64,000 bases of DNA from JAODBQ01 sp047602055 (GCA_047602055.1 JASGIG010000001.1:310001-374000), one strand, 5' to 3'; shown: positions 52,595 through 62,634, counted from the stretch's first letter. Made by a program: numbers and translations. Notes: generated by a model from the sequence alone, not told the origin.

Positions 52595-53954
52595 TCACAG
52601 CACGTCCGCGAGCGCGATCGGCAACAGGTCCGGCAGGTCGCCGGCGACAAGACCGACCGGGTGACCGAGGCACGCCGCGGTACCGTGCAGCCACGCCCCC
52701 GCGGCCGCGGCCCGTGCCGGGCGGAGCCCGCCGGCGAGCAGCGCACCGACGATCCCGGCGAGGACGTCGCCGGTGCCGGCCGTCGCCAGGCGCCGGTCGC
52801 CGGCGTCGACGACGAGCATCGCCCCGTGCGGCTCGGCGACGATCGTCGCCGGCCCCTTCAGCAGCACGACGCAGCCCGTGTCCGCCGCCAGCCGGCGCGC
52901 CGCCACCAGTCGGTCGGCAGGCGGCGCCTGCCCGGTGAGCAGCTTGTACTCGCCGTCGTGCGGGGTGAGCACCGTCGGGGCCGGGCGGCGCCGCAGCAGC
53001 GCCGCCGCCCCGTCGGCGTTCCACGCCAGCGCGAACAACGCGTCGCCGTCGACGACGACCGGCAGCGGCGCCTCCAGCACCAGCCGGCGGGCCTCCGCAC
53101 ACGTGCCGTCCTCACGACCGAGCCCGGGCCCGACGACGAGCGCCTTGAACCGGTCGAGCGAGCCGAGCGCCTCCTGCGACCAGTCGATGCGCGAGATCGA
53201 CCGTTGCACCACCTCCAGCGGCGCGCCCTGGACGATCTGCCCCGGCACGGACAGCGTGACCATCCCGGCACCGGCGCGCGCCGCGGCGCGGGAGGCGAGG
53301 ATCGCCGCGCCGGTCATCGTCGGACTGCCGGCGACGATCCGCACGGCCTGCTGCCACTTGTGCGCGTCGGTCGGCCGCTGCGGCCACCAGGCGCGGACGT
53401 CGTCACGCTCGACGAGGTCCGCCTTGGCCGAGGAGACGTCGAGCCCGATGTCGACGACCTCGACCGCGCCGGCCAGATCACGCCCTGGCGGGATCAGCAG
53501 CCCCGGCTTGAGGGCGGCGAACGTCACGGTGCGCCGCCGCGGCAAGGACGGGGCCGTCGGCCCGGCCGGTCAAACCGTCGACACCACTCGGGACGTCCAC
53601 CGCCAACACCGGTGCATCGCCGACGGCCGGCGGGTTCCAGGTCCCGCGGAACCCGGTGCCGTACGCCGCGTCGATCACGAGGTCTGCGGGGCCGACATCG
53701 GCGACGCCCACCGCCGCGTCGACGAGCCGCACGCGCGCGCCGCCCTCGGCCAGCCGCCGGGCAGCAACGCGCCCATCGTTGCCGTTGTTGCCCTTGCCGA
53801 CGACGACCACGACGGTGCGCCCGTAGGTGCCGCCGAGCATCCGCCGGGCGGCACGGGCGACGGCCGCGCCAGCCCGTTCGATCAACACCTCCTCGGGCTC
53901 GGGCGCCCACGCGTCGATGACGCGCATCTCCTCCGGCGTGACGATCGGGCGCAT
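52595..53954 (-). CDS. nnr: Bifunctional NAD(P)HX epimerase/dehydratase, frame break
   Basis: The enzyme repairs hydrated NAD(P)H. The N-terminal epimerase domain (VVVVVGKGNNGNDGRVAARR, DVPSGVDGLTG) and the C-terminal ADP-dependent dehydratase domain (TVTFAALKPGLLIPPGRDLA, IVAGSPTMTGAAILASRAAA, LATAGTGDVLAGIVGALLAG) are both well preserved. One extra base in a GCGGCGGCG run near 53535 puts them in different frames. Joined, the protein is about 452 residues. Confidence 0.88.
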
Positions 53955-53978
53955 CGACCCAGTCTGCCGAATGCCGAC

Positions 53979-54383
53979 CTACTGGGCGACGACATGCGCC
54001 ACGGCGACGAGATCCGTATGGGTGATCGACAGCAGCCACTCGCTGATCCCCCGCTCGACGGCGAGCTCGGCGGCCCGCCCGGTGATCACCAGCGAAGGTT
54101 TGCCACTCGGCGCCCGGCGCACCCACGCCTCGTGGAAGCCGAACGCCCCGAGCCCGAGCCCCATCGCCTTCATCACCGCCTCGCGCGCCGCGAAGCGTGC
54201 CGCCAGCGACGGCACCGGGTCGGCCCGGTTGGCGATGTCGGCAAGCTCCTGCGGCGTGAACAGCCGCGTGCGCATCGACGGCGTCCGCTCCAACGAGCGC
54301 CGGAAACGGCCGATGTCGACGGCGTCGACGCCGATGCCGATGACCCGCCCGCCACGGCCGCTCCACTCGTTCATGCTGCTCAT
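53979..54383 (-). CDS. acpS: Holo-[acyl-carrier-protein] synthase
   Basis: AcpS attaches 4'-phosphopantetheine to ACP. The 134-residue protein has the metal-binding GIGVDAVDIGRFRRSLE and the catalytic ARFAAREAVMKAMGLG segment, and ends in SITHTDLVAVAHVVAQ. The ATG at 54383 overlaps the stop of the LysM/BTAD gene; a second ATG three codons on (54374) is also possible. Confidence 0.93.
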   Translation of the reverse strand: MSSMNEWSGRGGRVIGIGVDAVDIGRFRRSLERTPSMRTRLFTPQELADIANRADPVPSLAARFAAREAVMKAMGLGLGAFGFHEAWVRRAPSGKPSLVITGRAAELAVERGISEWLLSITHTDLVAVAHVVAQ

Positions 54384-57300
54384 CCTCCAGCCGCACTTCC
54401 CGGTGTGCTGAGCAGGCGGTGGCGGAGCGCGACGAGCTTCGGCGACGGCGTCGCTGCCGACCACGGATCGGCGTCCAGCGCCCGCTCGTACGCCGCCCAC
54501 TCGTGACGCACGCCGGCCAGGTCGCCGGCCGACGCGTGCGCCTGCATCCGCAGGGCGATCAGCTCCTCGTGCCCGGCGAGCACCTGCAGGCCCTGACCCG
54601 TCGCCCAGAACACGCCCTCGACGTCGCCGAGGTCGAGGCTCAGCCGGGCGAGCTGCAGCGCGGCGCCGACGCCGAGCAGCGACAGCGCCGAGGTGATGCC
54701 CTCGACGTCGGGCCACAGGTACGAGGTCCCGGCGAACGGCATCCCGGTGAGCAGCTCGACGCCCGGCCGCAGGATCGCCACGGCCTCACGGGGCGGGCGC
54801 TGCCGGGCGAGCGCCACTCGCCGCTCGATGAGATCGGCGTCGGTGACGACGGCGTCGTGCAGCGGAAGTTCTTCGGTGAGCGTGCGCGCCAGCCACTCCG
54901 TGCCGGCGGGCGGTGGGACCGCCCGAGCCAGCGCCCGGCGGGCGTCGCTGACGACGTTGGCGAACGTGGCGTCGCGAACGTCGACGGACCAGAGCGCGGT
55001 GCGCGCCGCGACCCGTGTCGGGTGCCGCCGGTGCTGGCTGAGCCAGACGACGAGCTCCAGCGCCTTCGAGCGCTCGAACGACGCAGCCACGCCGTCCGGA
55101 CCACTGACCTCGACCTGGCCGAACAGGCGGACGAGCAATGACCACGGCGGCTCCACCTCGTCGACCTCCACGTCCACGAGGTCGTCACCGTCGCCGGACC
55201 GGTTCGCCGTCGGCAGGGCGACGACGCGGGCGCGCAGCTCGAGCGGCGTCTCCGCAGAGCGCAGCAGCTCGTCGACGTCCGCCAGCGCCCCGACGCTCAG
55301 GCCACACGGCGTGAGGGCCACGCCGAGCGGCGCGAAGACGATCCGGTCGTCGGCAACCTCCAGGCGCCACTCGGCGGACTCGACCCGCCCGACGGCCACC
55401 ACGGCGAGACCGTCGCCGGCCGTGGCCAGCGCGGCGTCGATGCCGTCGTCGATCGCGCCGGCGGCCACCACGACGACCGGTTCCCAGGCCTCGACGCCAT
55501 TGCCCTGCGAGCGCAGTGCGAACGTCGACGTGCCACGGGCGATCGACCGCGTGCTGCCGAGCAACGCCGCGGCCACTTCCAGCGCGGCGTCGAGGCTCTC
55601 CGCTTCCTCGATCGATGCAGCGGACGTGCTCGGCAACCCGCCGGGGAGTCCGACGGTGACGAGCTGGACGCCGCCCGCCAGCGGCGACAGAGCCACCGAC
55701 GCGGCGATGCAGCGCAGCACGTCGGTGGCCATCGGCTCGGGGAGGTCGACGGCGAGCAGCCCGACGGCTTCGAGATCGACGTAGAGCTGGCCACGCTCGG
55801 TCGAGCCGACGTGGGCCAGCGCCGGGCAGGGCGCCGCAGCCGAGCGGCGACCGGTCTCGGCGAGGTCTTCCAGCGACCAGCGCGACGCCAGCGCCCAGGT
55901 GCGCCCGTCGGCATCGAGGGTCCAGTGGCCGCTGCCGCCGGGGACAGCGGAGCGGTCGGTGGTGACGCGCAGCTCGCCGGCATCGGTCGCCTCGACGGCG
56001 ACGACGCGCGCGCCCTGCGCGGCGAGATCCGCGGCGGCGCCGCGCAGGGCCACGTCGAGACGGGCAACACGCTCTGGCACGGCGACGCGCCGCAGCTCAC
56101 GTTCGGTGGACGCAACGGGTGCGGGCACGTCGGGGATCCGTTGGCCGATCGCCGCGGCGCGCAGCCGCTGGCGACGCCGGGCTTCGAGCAGGCCGAGTGC
56201 ACCGGCGGCGAACAGCACCGAGCCGCCCACGCCGACCCCGACCGGCGACGTCGAGCCGGAACCGGAGGTCGTTGCACTTGCAACGACCTGCCCAGGGTCG
56301 GGCACGGTCGTCGAGGCCGAACCCCCGGCGCGCGCATCAGCCGGATCGTCGACCGCCACGAGCGCAGGCGCTGCCGATGACCCCGGCTCCGTCGCACCGA
56401 CTGCCCCGCCACCGGGCGTCCGCGACGCGGCAGGTGGCACCACCGAATCGTCGGCATCGACAACCGGGCCGGCCCCTGAGACCGCCGCCACCACATCGTC
56501 CGGCACCGCCGCGTCTGCAGCATCGCCACGCGGCGCCGGCAACACGGCCGCGTCGACCACGCCGTCCGCGCCCGCCGGGTCATCGACGACGGCCCCAGCT
56601 CCCCCGGCGCCGGTGCCGGCATCGTCGGTGACGGTCGGGGACGGCAACGACGACTCGCTCACCGCCGTGCTGCTCATCTCGCCGGCCTCGGCAACTGGCG
56701 CTGTCGACGGCGCGGCGAACACGACCGTCTCCCCGGGCAGCAGCAGGTGCGGATCGTCGTGGCCGAGGCGTGGGGCGTTGAGGTCGATCAGCGTGTGCGT
56801 CTCGGCCAACACGTCGCCGTCGCTCGGCGCGACACCGTCGACCGCTTCGAGGTGCTCGGCGGCGATCCGCCAGTACGAGTCGCCCGGCTCGACGACGTGG
56901 GACTCGGGCACGACGGCCGGCGCGACCGGCGTCAGCGCCGACCCCGGCACGGCGAGCTGCCAACCCGGTTCGATCAGCGCCGGCGTGGTGAACCGGCGGC
57001 CGTCGGCCATGGTCGCGCCGCGGTTGGCGTCGACGATCTGCGCGGCCGTTGCGGCAACGTCACCACCGGGCCCGGCCAGCGCGCGCTGGCGATCGACCAC
57101 ACCGAGTCGCCGCGCTGGACCACGTACGTCGTCCACGGTTGCGGCGCCGGCGCCTCCTGCGCAGCAGGTGCCGATGGCTCGCCGAGCGGCGCGCCCGCCG
57201 GTTGGGCATGGCGCGGCGCGACCTCGGGCATCGCCACTCGCGGCGTTGCCGCGGCGGCCGGGCCACGGACCACCGCACCACCGGCGAGCGCCGGCGCCGG

Positions 57301-57711
57301 CGAGGCCAGCGGCACGAGGGCCAGCACGCCACCGGCGACCACCCGTCCGAGCCACGCCAGGCCGAGGACGTTGGAGCGCCCCGACGACGGCATGCCATGG
57401 CGCAGCTGGTGGACGATCTCGCCGATCACGGTGACGACGACGACGGCGACGCACAACCAGGCGAGCACGAGCGCGATGCGCACGAACAGGTCGATCAGCT
57501 CGCTCGACGTGTCCAGCTGGTCGGTGACGCGGTGCCACCAGGCGCGGGCGCCGTCGAGCGTCCAGCGCCACGGGGCATCCATCCCGTGCAGCGGAGAGGC
57601 GTGGCCGAGCCGAGCCGTCGCCGTGCCGATCAGCAGCGCCGGCACGGCGACGACGACGAGCAGCAGACCGGCGACGGCGACGAGGCCTCGGGATGTCGAG
57701 CGAGCGGGCAC
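54380..57711 (-). CDS. LysM/BTAD-domain membrane regulator-like protein, frame break
   Basis: The merged product is about 1,110 residues. The N-terminus has three membrane segments (LVAVAGLLLVVVAVPALLIG, FVRIALVLAWLCVAVVVVTV, and one near LGLAWLGRVVAGGVLALVPL), then a LysM (WTTYVVQRGDSVWSIASARW). One base is missing near 57080. A second LysM-like block follows (HVVEPGDSYWRIAAEHLE), a long Thr/Ala/Pro linker, another membrane helix (VGVGGSVLFAAGALGLLEAR), and a C-terminal bacterial transcriptional activator domain (VEVSGPDGVAASFERSKALE; GVFWATGQGLQVLAGHEELI). A DNA-binding winged helix on a wall-sensing protein would be a one-component regulator; the Tad operon upstream is the natural target. 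Function is inferred. Confidence 0.75.
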
Positions 57712-57820
57712 GGTCGGTCTCCTTCCTGCTACTGAGGGCTGTTCAAGAGTTTCGAGACGACCAGGGTTCGTGCAGCCAGGGAGACAGCGCCGACGCAGCT
57801 GGGAGGCTCTCGAACAATCC
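57712..57820. other. Gap between the pilus genes and the LysM/BTAD gene
   Basis: These 109 bases hold no gene-like frame. GAGGCTCTCGAAC (57807 onward) and the earlier GTTCAAGAGTTTCGAG are partly complementary. A GGAGG-type ribosome-binding site (AAGGAGAC on the minus strand, near 57716-57723) precedes the GTG of the LysM/BTAD gene. Confidence 0.45.
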
Positions 57821-58240
57821 TCACTGGTCGGCGGCGTCGAAGCCGAAGTGCGCGGTGGCGGTAGCAGTGCCCGACATCGGGCGCCCGGACGTGTCGACGG
57901 CGACCGTGACGGTGACCCGGTCGCCGTCGACGGTGACCGCGGTGATCGCCCCGGTGTCGCCGTTGGCCGCCAGCATCCGAGCCGCCGACGCCCGCGCCGC
58001 GGCGACGGCCAGGTCGGCGTCGACGACCACGTCGCCGCTGCGCCGGCTGGCCTCCAGGTCGATCTGCTGGGCACCGGCGCGGGCGGCCTGGAACGCCACG
58101 GCGGCGGCCTGCGAGCGGTCGTGGATCGAGCGGTCGACGGTGCGCGACAACCAGATGAACGCGCCGGCCATGAACACGAAGGAGAACGTCAGCGTGGCGA
58201 CGACGGCCGAGCCGCGGTCACGGCGAGCAGCGGCGCTCAT
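57821..58240 (-). CDS. TadE/TadG-like pilus-associated protein 3
   Basis: The 139-residue protein has a basic N-terminus, then RGSAVVATLTFSFVFMAGAF, a membrane helix of pseudopilin type, followed by RTVDRSIHDRSQAAAVAFQA and a beta-rich C-terminal part. It is the last of three consecutive small TadE-type proteins. The ATG overlaps the stop of the preceding one (ATGA). Confidence 0.75.
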   Translation of the reverse strand: MSAAARRDRGSAVVATLTFSFVFMAGAFIWLSRTVDRSIHDRSQAAAVAFQAARAGAQQIDLEASRRSGDVVVDADLAVAAARASAARMLAANGDTGAITAVTVDGDRVTVTVAVDTSGRPMSGTATATAHFGFDAADQ

Positions 58241-58650
58241 GGCAACCCCGGCGCACGATTCGGGTCGATCTGCGCCGTCGCCGTGGCACTGAAGGTGCGC
58301 GCCGGTGGCGTCAGCGGCTCGAACCCGGCACGGCTCGGCGAACAGGCGATGGTGACGGTGACCCGGCCCCCGGGCGCCCACGACGCAGCGTCGATCGCCA
58401 CGCTCGGTCCGCCGGGGCACGCCCGGGCGTCGGTGAGGATCGCCGACGCGGCCCGGCTCGCCGCACCGACCGCAGCTCCTTCGGTACGCGACAGGGCCGC
58501 GGCCTGGGCGGCCGCATCGGCGGCGGCCTGGACCTGCGAGCGGGTGTCGGTCTGGCGGCCGAGGAACAGCACGAGCAACGCCAACCCGAGCATCGCCGGG
58601 AAGATGACGACGAGCCCGAGCGCGTCAGCGGCACCACGGTCGGGGTTCAC
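58237..58650 (-). CDS. TadE/TadG-like pilus-associated protein 2
   Basis: After the GTG start the protein reads VNPDRGAADALGLVVIFPAM, the TadE/Flp-type processing region, then one membrane helix and VQAAADAAAQAAALSRTEGA, typical of putative Flp-pilus assembly TadE/G-like proteins. An upstream start near 58731 would add two copies of an 11-residue unit (ECSERTDV plus MFG) read from a DNA tandem repeat; I consider that less likely. Confidence 0.75.
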   Translation of the reverse strand: MNPDRGAADALGLVVIFPAMLGLALLVLFLGRQTDTRSQVQAAADAAAQAAALSRTEGAAVGAASRAASAILTDARACPGGPSVAIDAASWAPGGRVTVTIACSPSRAGFEPLTPPARTFSATATAQIDPNRAPGLP

Positions 58651-58653
58651 CGC

Positions 58654-58715
58654 GACATCGGTTCGCTCGCTGCACTCGCCGAACATGACATCGGTTCGCT
58701 CGCTGCACTCGCCGA
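58654..58715. repeat. 33-bp-period tandem repeat between two TadE genes
   Basis: The 29-base unit beginning GACATCGGTTCGCTCGCTGC occurs at 58654-58682 and 58687-58715 without mismatch. The 33-base period is a multiple of three, so it keeps the frame. It makes the start of the following TadE-like gene ambiguous. Confidence 0.85.
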
Positions 58716-58721
58716 TGGGTC

Positions 58722-59099
58722 TCACAGCGGCACCCACGCTTCCAACGGGATCTCGACGTGCACGCTGACGCCGCTGGACGTGCCGCGCAGGATGCCGGGC
58801 GCATCGCCGGAGATGGACACGCGCACCCGGCCGTCGACCGTCTCCACCGACACCTGCGGGTTGGCCAGGTCGGCGCCGGCCAGTGCGGAGCGGGCGACGC
58901 CGATCGCTTGACCGACGGGCAGCCCGTCACGGGCGACGAGCGTGGCCGTGTCCCGCGCCACACTGCGCGCTTCGGCGCGGGCGTGGTTCCACAGCGCCGC
59001 CTGGAAGCCGACGAACATCAGCACGACGACGATCGGCATGAGCACGACGACGGTCAACGACGTCGAGCCACGATCGGCGTCTCCGATCGGACGGGTCAG
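58722..59099 (-). CDS. TadE-family pilus assembly protein 1
   Basis: The protein (about 125 residues) has DRGSTSLTVVVLMPIVVVLM with the membrane helix and ALWNHARAEARSVARDTATL after it, a clear TadE signature. The C-terminal domain is beta-rich and ends VEIPLEAWVPL. No ATG or GTG is placed suitably; a CTG overlapping the upstream pilin stop (CTGA) would begin LTRPIGDADRGS. An indel hiding the true start is possible. Confidence 0.75.
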   Translation of the reverse strand: MTRPIGDADRGSTSLTVVVLMPIVVVLMFVGFQAALWNHARAEARSVARDTATLVARDGLPVGQAIGVARSALAGADLANPQVSVETVDGRVRVSISGDAPGILRGTSSGVSVHVEIPLEAWVPL

Positions 59100-59359
59100 G
59101 GCGCGCCGGGTGAAACCGGATCGGTGTTCGCCTTGTCGCGGATCTTCGACCAGACGATGCCGGCGATCACCGCCACCGCCACCCCTGCGGCGACGAACCA
59201 CAGCACCTGCTCCAGCGAGACCGCGCCGCGATCGCGATCGCGATCGCGATCGCCGTCGCGGGACGCCCGGTCGCCGCGCAGCGCCGAGGTCATCGTCACG
59301 CTGAGCACGGCGGTGATCGCCGTGAACAGCAGGAGCAGTGAGGAGAGTTGTCGTCGCAT
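59096..59359 (-). CDS. Flp-type pilin-like small membrane protein
   Basis: The 87-residue protein has a hydrophobic N-terminus (LSSLLLLFTAITAVLSVTMT), an Asp/Arg repeat tract, and then RGAVSLEQVLWFVAAGVAVA followed by VIAGIVWSKIRDKANTD. The Gly-Ala cleavage point with Glu five residues later matches a type IV/Flp prepilin site, and the helix length fits a pilin. The N-terminal hydrophobic part before the tract is unusual for Flp pilins. It sits between tadC and tadE, the expected position. Confidence 0.65.
   Translation of the reverse strand: MRRQLSSLLLLFTAITAVLSVTMTSALRGDRASRDGDRDRDRDRGAVSLEQVLWFVAAGVAVAVIAGIVWSKIRDKANTDPVSPGAP
59228..59253. repeat. GCGATC hexanucleotide repeat inside the pilin-like gene
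   Basis: Four perfect GCGATC units encode the alternating Asp-Arg tract just before the predicted prepilin cleavage site. Unit changes of six bases keep the frame, so slippage would alter tract length without knocking out the gene. Confidence 0.85.
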
Positions 59360-59416
59360 GATCGCCGCCTCTGGATGTGTGGTCGATGGATGTGGTGATG
59401 GGCATGGCCGTGGCCG

Positions 59417-60289
59417 TCAGACGTTGAGGGCGGGGTAGACGACCGCCGCCATGATCAGGACCGACATGCCGACGAGCGGCACGGTGATCTTCCCGGTGCG
59501 CACCCGCGCCTCGGTCTCCTGCTCCGCCGCGAGGGTGGAGCGCAGCGTGGCGCACTTGGCCGCCAGCGACCGCGACACCGGCGCGCCGGCGACGGCACCG
59601 AGCGCGGCGGACGCGGCGATCTGCTGCAGCTCGACGAGCTGCAGGTCGTCGCCGAGACGAGCCAGCGCCGACACCAGCGAGCGGTTCGACGCCTCGGCAG
59701 CGACGATCCGGTGGCGCAACTCGACGAACAGCCTGCCGTCCCCGCTGCGCGCCGCCTGGCGCAACGCGCCCTCGTTGCCGACGTTCGCGGCGAGCAGCAT
59801 CGTCACGACGTCGAGGTAGGCGGACAGCTGGTAGCGCAGATCCCGGCGGATCTCCGCGGCGCGGTCGCGCATCCCGAGGTGGACGACCAGCGGGCCGAGC
59901 ACGGCGGCGACGAGCGACACCCCGAGCGGCACGGCCAGGCCGAGCGTCGCGACCCCGAGCACCTGGGCGAGGCCGAGCAGCAGTGCCGGGGCGACGAAGC
60001 CCGCGGCACCCGCGGCGACGAGCATCGCCGCGTGCGCCTCCGGCGGCCGCTGGACCAGGCGTAGATCGGCCAGGACGTCGCCGGCGAACGTCCGCTTGCC
60101 GTACAGGCGCCGGCCGGTGCGGACCCATCCCGACGACGGCGCGGTGGCGGCACCGTCGTCGGGCGCCCGGTCCAGGTAGACGACGAGCCGGCCGAGCGCC
60201 GGGCGGCGCTGGGCCAACCCGGTGACGACGAGCCACACCCCGGCCACGCCGACCAATGTGGCCGCAACCAGACGCCCGACGTCTGTCAT
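59417..60289 (-). CDS. tadC: TadC-like type II secretion F-family membrane protein
   Basis: The 290-residue protein has a first helix near the N-terminus (LVAATLVGVAGVWLVVTG), two more in the middle and one at the C-terminus, plus the T2SSF cytoplasmic domain (YQLSAYLDVVTMLLAANVGN; SLVSALARLGDDLQLVELQQ). It is the second platform protein of the pilus. The ATG overlaps the tadB stop. Confidence 0.85.
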   Translation of the reverse strand: MTDVGRLVAATLVGVAGVWLVVTGLAQRRPALGRLVVYLDRAPDDGAATAPSSGWVRTGRRLYGKRTFAGDVLADLRLVQRPPEAHAAMLVAAGAAGFVAPALLLGLAQVLGVATLGLAVPLGVSLVAAVLGPLVVHLGMRDRAAEIRRDLRYQLSAYLDVVTMLLAANVGNEGALRQAARSGDGRLFVELRHRIVAAEASNRSLVSALARLGDDLQLVELQQIAASAALGAVAGAPVSRSLAAKCATLRSTLAAEQETEARVRTGKITVPLVGMSVLIMAAVVYPALNV

Positions 60290-61116
60290 GCGGGTGGCTC
60301 CAGCGTCAGGAAGCGGCTCGGACGGGGGAAGCGCGACAGGCGACCGACGCGCACGAGCAGCAGCGCGTAACCAATGACGACCGCGCCGAGGAACACCTGC
60401 CCGGACAGCGTGTCGTAGGCGTCCAGGTAGCTCGACCGGGCGAACACGAACATCCCGGCCAGCAGCGCACACATCACCAGCGAGACGAGTTGCACCTCAC
60501 GCCGCGCCGGCGCCCGCTCGGCCTCGACGATCCGCCGCCGGTCGGCTTGATGGCGCGCCTGCTCGGCGAGCGCGGTGAGCACCTGCTCGGTCTGCGCGCC
60601 ACGGGTGACGGCGATCAGCAGGCCCACGGCGACGAGGTCGGCGAGCGGATCGTCGAGCTCGTCGGCGAAGCGGCGGAACACGATCTCGGGTGGCTGGCCG
60701 GCCGACAGCCTGGCGAACAGGGCGCGCACGTGCTGGCGCAGCACCGGCGGGCAGGTGTCGGCGGTGGCGCCGATCGCCCCGATCGGCTGGCCGGCGGCCT
60801 GCAGCACGTCGCGCACGTTCTCCACCCACGACGCGAGCGCCTCAACGCGCGCCGCGCCCAGCTCGTCGCCGCGATCACGCGCCCGCCAGCGGGCGACGCC
60901 CCAGGCGACGAGCACCCCGACGATCGCCGCGACCAGCAACCACCCGGCCAGCGCCTCCACGAGCAGCCCGCCCAGCAGCCCGCCGAGCAACGGCAGCGGC
61001 GACACCCGCCGCCCGACGTTCGCTGATGGCGCGTACCGCAGGCCCGACCACGCCAGCGCCCCGCCGGCGACGACCGCCGCGGCGCACACCGCGACGAACA
61101 GCGCCTCGACCCTCAC
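60286..61116 (-). CDS. tadB: TadB-like type II secretion F-family membrane protein
   Basis: The 276-residue protein has N-terminal helices, then the T2SSF domain (VEALASWVENVRDVLQAAGQ; FRRFADELDDPLADLVAVGL) and a C-terminal membrane pair. TadB and TadC form the inner-membrane platform on which the TadA ATPase acts. It starts at a GTG, 117 bases after tadA, a gap filled mostly by a dispersed repeat. Confidence 0.85.
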   Translation of the reverse strand: MRVEALFVAVCAAAVVAGGALAWSGLRYAPSANVGRRVSPLPLLGGLLGGLLVEALAGWLLVAAIVGVLVAWGVARWRARDRGDELGAARVEALASWVENVRDVLQAAGQPIGAIGATADTCPPVLRQHVRALFARLSAGQPPEIVFRRFADELDDPLADLVAVGLLIAVTRGAQTEQVLTALAEQARHQADRRRIVEAERAPARREVQLVSLVMCALLAGMFVFARSSYLDAYDTLSGQVFLGAVVIGYALLLVRVGRLSRFPRPSRFLTLEPPA

Positions 61117-61150
61117 GACCGCACTGCCGAGCGGTTCACGACATCACCAC

Positions 61151-61203
61151 CCGGGGGCTGCGCCCCGAACCCCATCCACGCCCGGCTCCCTGGCGGTCGC
61201 TCG
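61151..61203 (-). repeat. GC-rich hairpin repeat, copy 3, inside the tad operon
   Basis: On the minus strand this reads GCGACCGCCAGGGAGCCGGG and then ATGGGGTTCGGGGCGCAGCC, matching 37209-37264 and part of 40228-40267. It separates tadA from tadB in an otherwise tightly packed operon. Confidence 0.7.
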
Positions 61204-61233
61204 GTCGTGCCTGCCGTGCCTCGCTGCGCTCGG

Positions 61234-62634
61234 TCACGACAGGACCAGCTCGTCGTTGGGGACGAACAGCGCGTCGCCGATGCCGGCGAGGCGCAGGCGG
61301 CGCACGTGGCGCTGCTCCAACGGCGCACGCTGCACGAGACGACCGGCGTCGTCCATCGCCCACACCTCCGTCGAGCGCACGCCACCGTCCGGGCCGCGCC
61401 CGCCGACCTCGATGATCGACGTCACCCGGCGCTGCGGCGCACCGCCACGCCGGTTGCGAACGAGGTCGATGTGCACGACGAAGTCGATCGTCTCGCCGAT
61501 CAGCGACCACACCGCGTACTCCGGCAGCTTGGTGTTGCTCTTGGCGACGTAGAACGCCAGCCGGGACAGCACGGAGTCGACGGTGTGGGCGTGGATCGTC
61601 GCCATCGAACCGTGCTTGCACATGCTGGCGACGTCGAGCATCTCCAGCGCCTCGTCCTCCACCAGCTCGCCGACGACCACCCGATCCGGGTTCAGCCGAC
61701 GGGTCAGCTCGACCAGCTCGCGAGCGGACACCGCGCCGTGCCCGTCGGTGTTCGCCTGGCGGGTGAACAGCGCCGGCGCGTCCGGGTGGCGCGGGTCGTC
61801 TTCCAGGCGCAGCTCCAGCAGACCCTTCTCGATCGTGACGATCCGCTCGTCGGGCGGCACCGCGCCGAGCAGCTCCTTGAGCAGCGTGGTCTTGCCGGCG
61901 CCTGGCCCGCCGGACACGAGGATCGTCATCCCCGCCTGGACGAGCGCCTCCAGCTGCGGCACGAGCCAGTCCGGGAACAGGCCGCGCCCGGCCAGCCCGT
62001 CGAGGCCGACCCGATGGATGGTGAAGCGGCGGATGGCGATGCGCGGCTGCGTCGACACGCCGTTGCGGCCGGGCCCGCCGAGGACCATGACGACCCGGGA
62101 GCCGTCGGGCGCCTGCAGCGTGACCATCGGCGACTGCTCGTCGAGACGGGCCTCGGACACGCCCATCGACAGCGTCAGCCGGCTCTGGAACGCGGTCAGC
62201 TCCTCGGCCGAGTCCCACAGCTGGCCGACCTCGATCTTGCGACCGTCGTCGTAGGACACCCACGTGCTGCGATGCGAGTTCACGTCGATCTCTTCGACGC
62301 CCTCGTCGCTCATGTACTGCTCGAGCGGCCCGGTGCCGAGCGTCTCGGCGTACGCCTGGCGGCGCAGCTCCCGATCGGTCGCCGCGTCGAGCAGCCCCTC
62401 GCCGCGCTGCAGCCGGGCCTGGTTGAGCCGCGACACCTCCTCGGCCATCCACTGGCCCATCAGCAGCTCCAGCCGCGGCCGGTCCTCGCGCAGGCCGAGG
62501 CGCCGGGCGCCGCCGGCCGTCAGCGTCGCCGCCCCGTCGGCCTGGATCGCCTCGACCAGCCGGACCGTCAGCCGATCGGTCAGCTCCCGGACGAGCCGGC
62601 GGTCGGCGATCGAGGCTGCATCGGGGCACCTCAC
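61234..62634 (-). CDS. tadA: TadA/CpaF-family pilus assembly ATPase
   Basis: The 466-residue ATPase drives pilus assembly. It has the family N-terminal block, then Walker A ILVSGGPGAGKTTLLKELLG, the Asp box GLLELRLEDDPRHP, Walker B RVVVGELVEDEALEMLDV and the His box GSMATIHAHTVDSVLSRLAF. In Walker B, most relatives have GEVRGxEA where this protein has GELVEDEA. The GTG start is preceded by the CpaE-like gene. Confidence 0.9.
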   Translation of the reverse strand: MRCPDAASIADRRLVRELTDRLTVRLVEAIQADGAATLTAGGARRLGLREDRPRLELLMGQWMAEEVSRLNQARLQRGEGLLDAATDRELRRQAYAETLGTGPLEQYMSDEGVEEIDVNSHRSTWVSYDDGRKIEVGQLWDSAEELTAFQSRLTLSMGVSEARLDEQSPMVTLQAPDGSRVVMVLGGPGRNGVSTQPRIAIRRFTIHRVGLDGLAGRGLFPDWLVPQLEALVQAGMTILVSGGPGAGKTTLLKELLGAVPPDERIVTIEKGLLELRLEDDPRHPDAPALFTRQANTDGHGAVSARELVELTRRLNPDRVVVGELVEDEALEMLDVASMCKHGSMATIHAHTVDSVLSRLAFYVAKSNTKLPEYAVWSLIGETIDFVVHIDLVRNRRGGAPQRRVTSIIEVGGRGPDGGVRSTEVWAMDDAGRLVQRAPLEQRHVRRLRLAGIGDALFVPNDELVLS

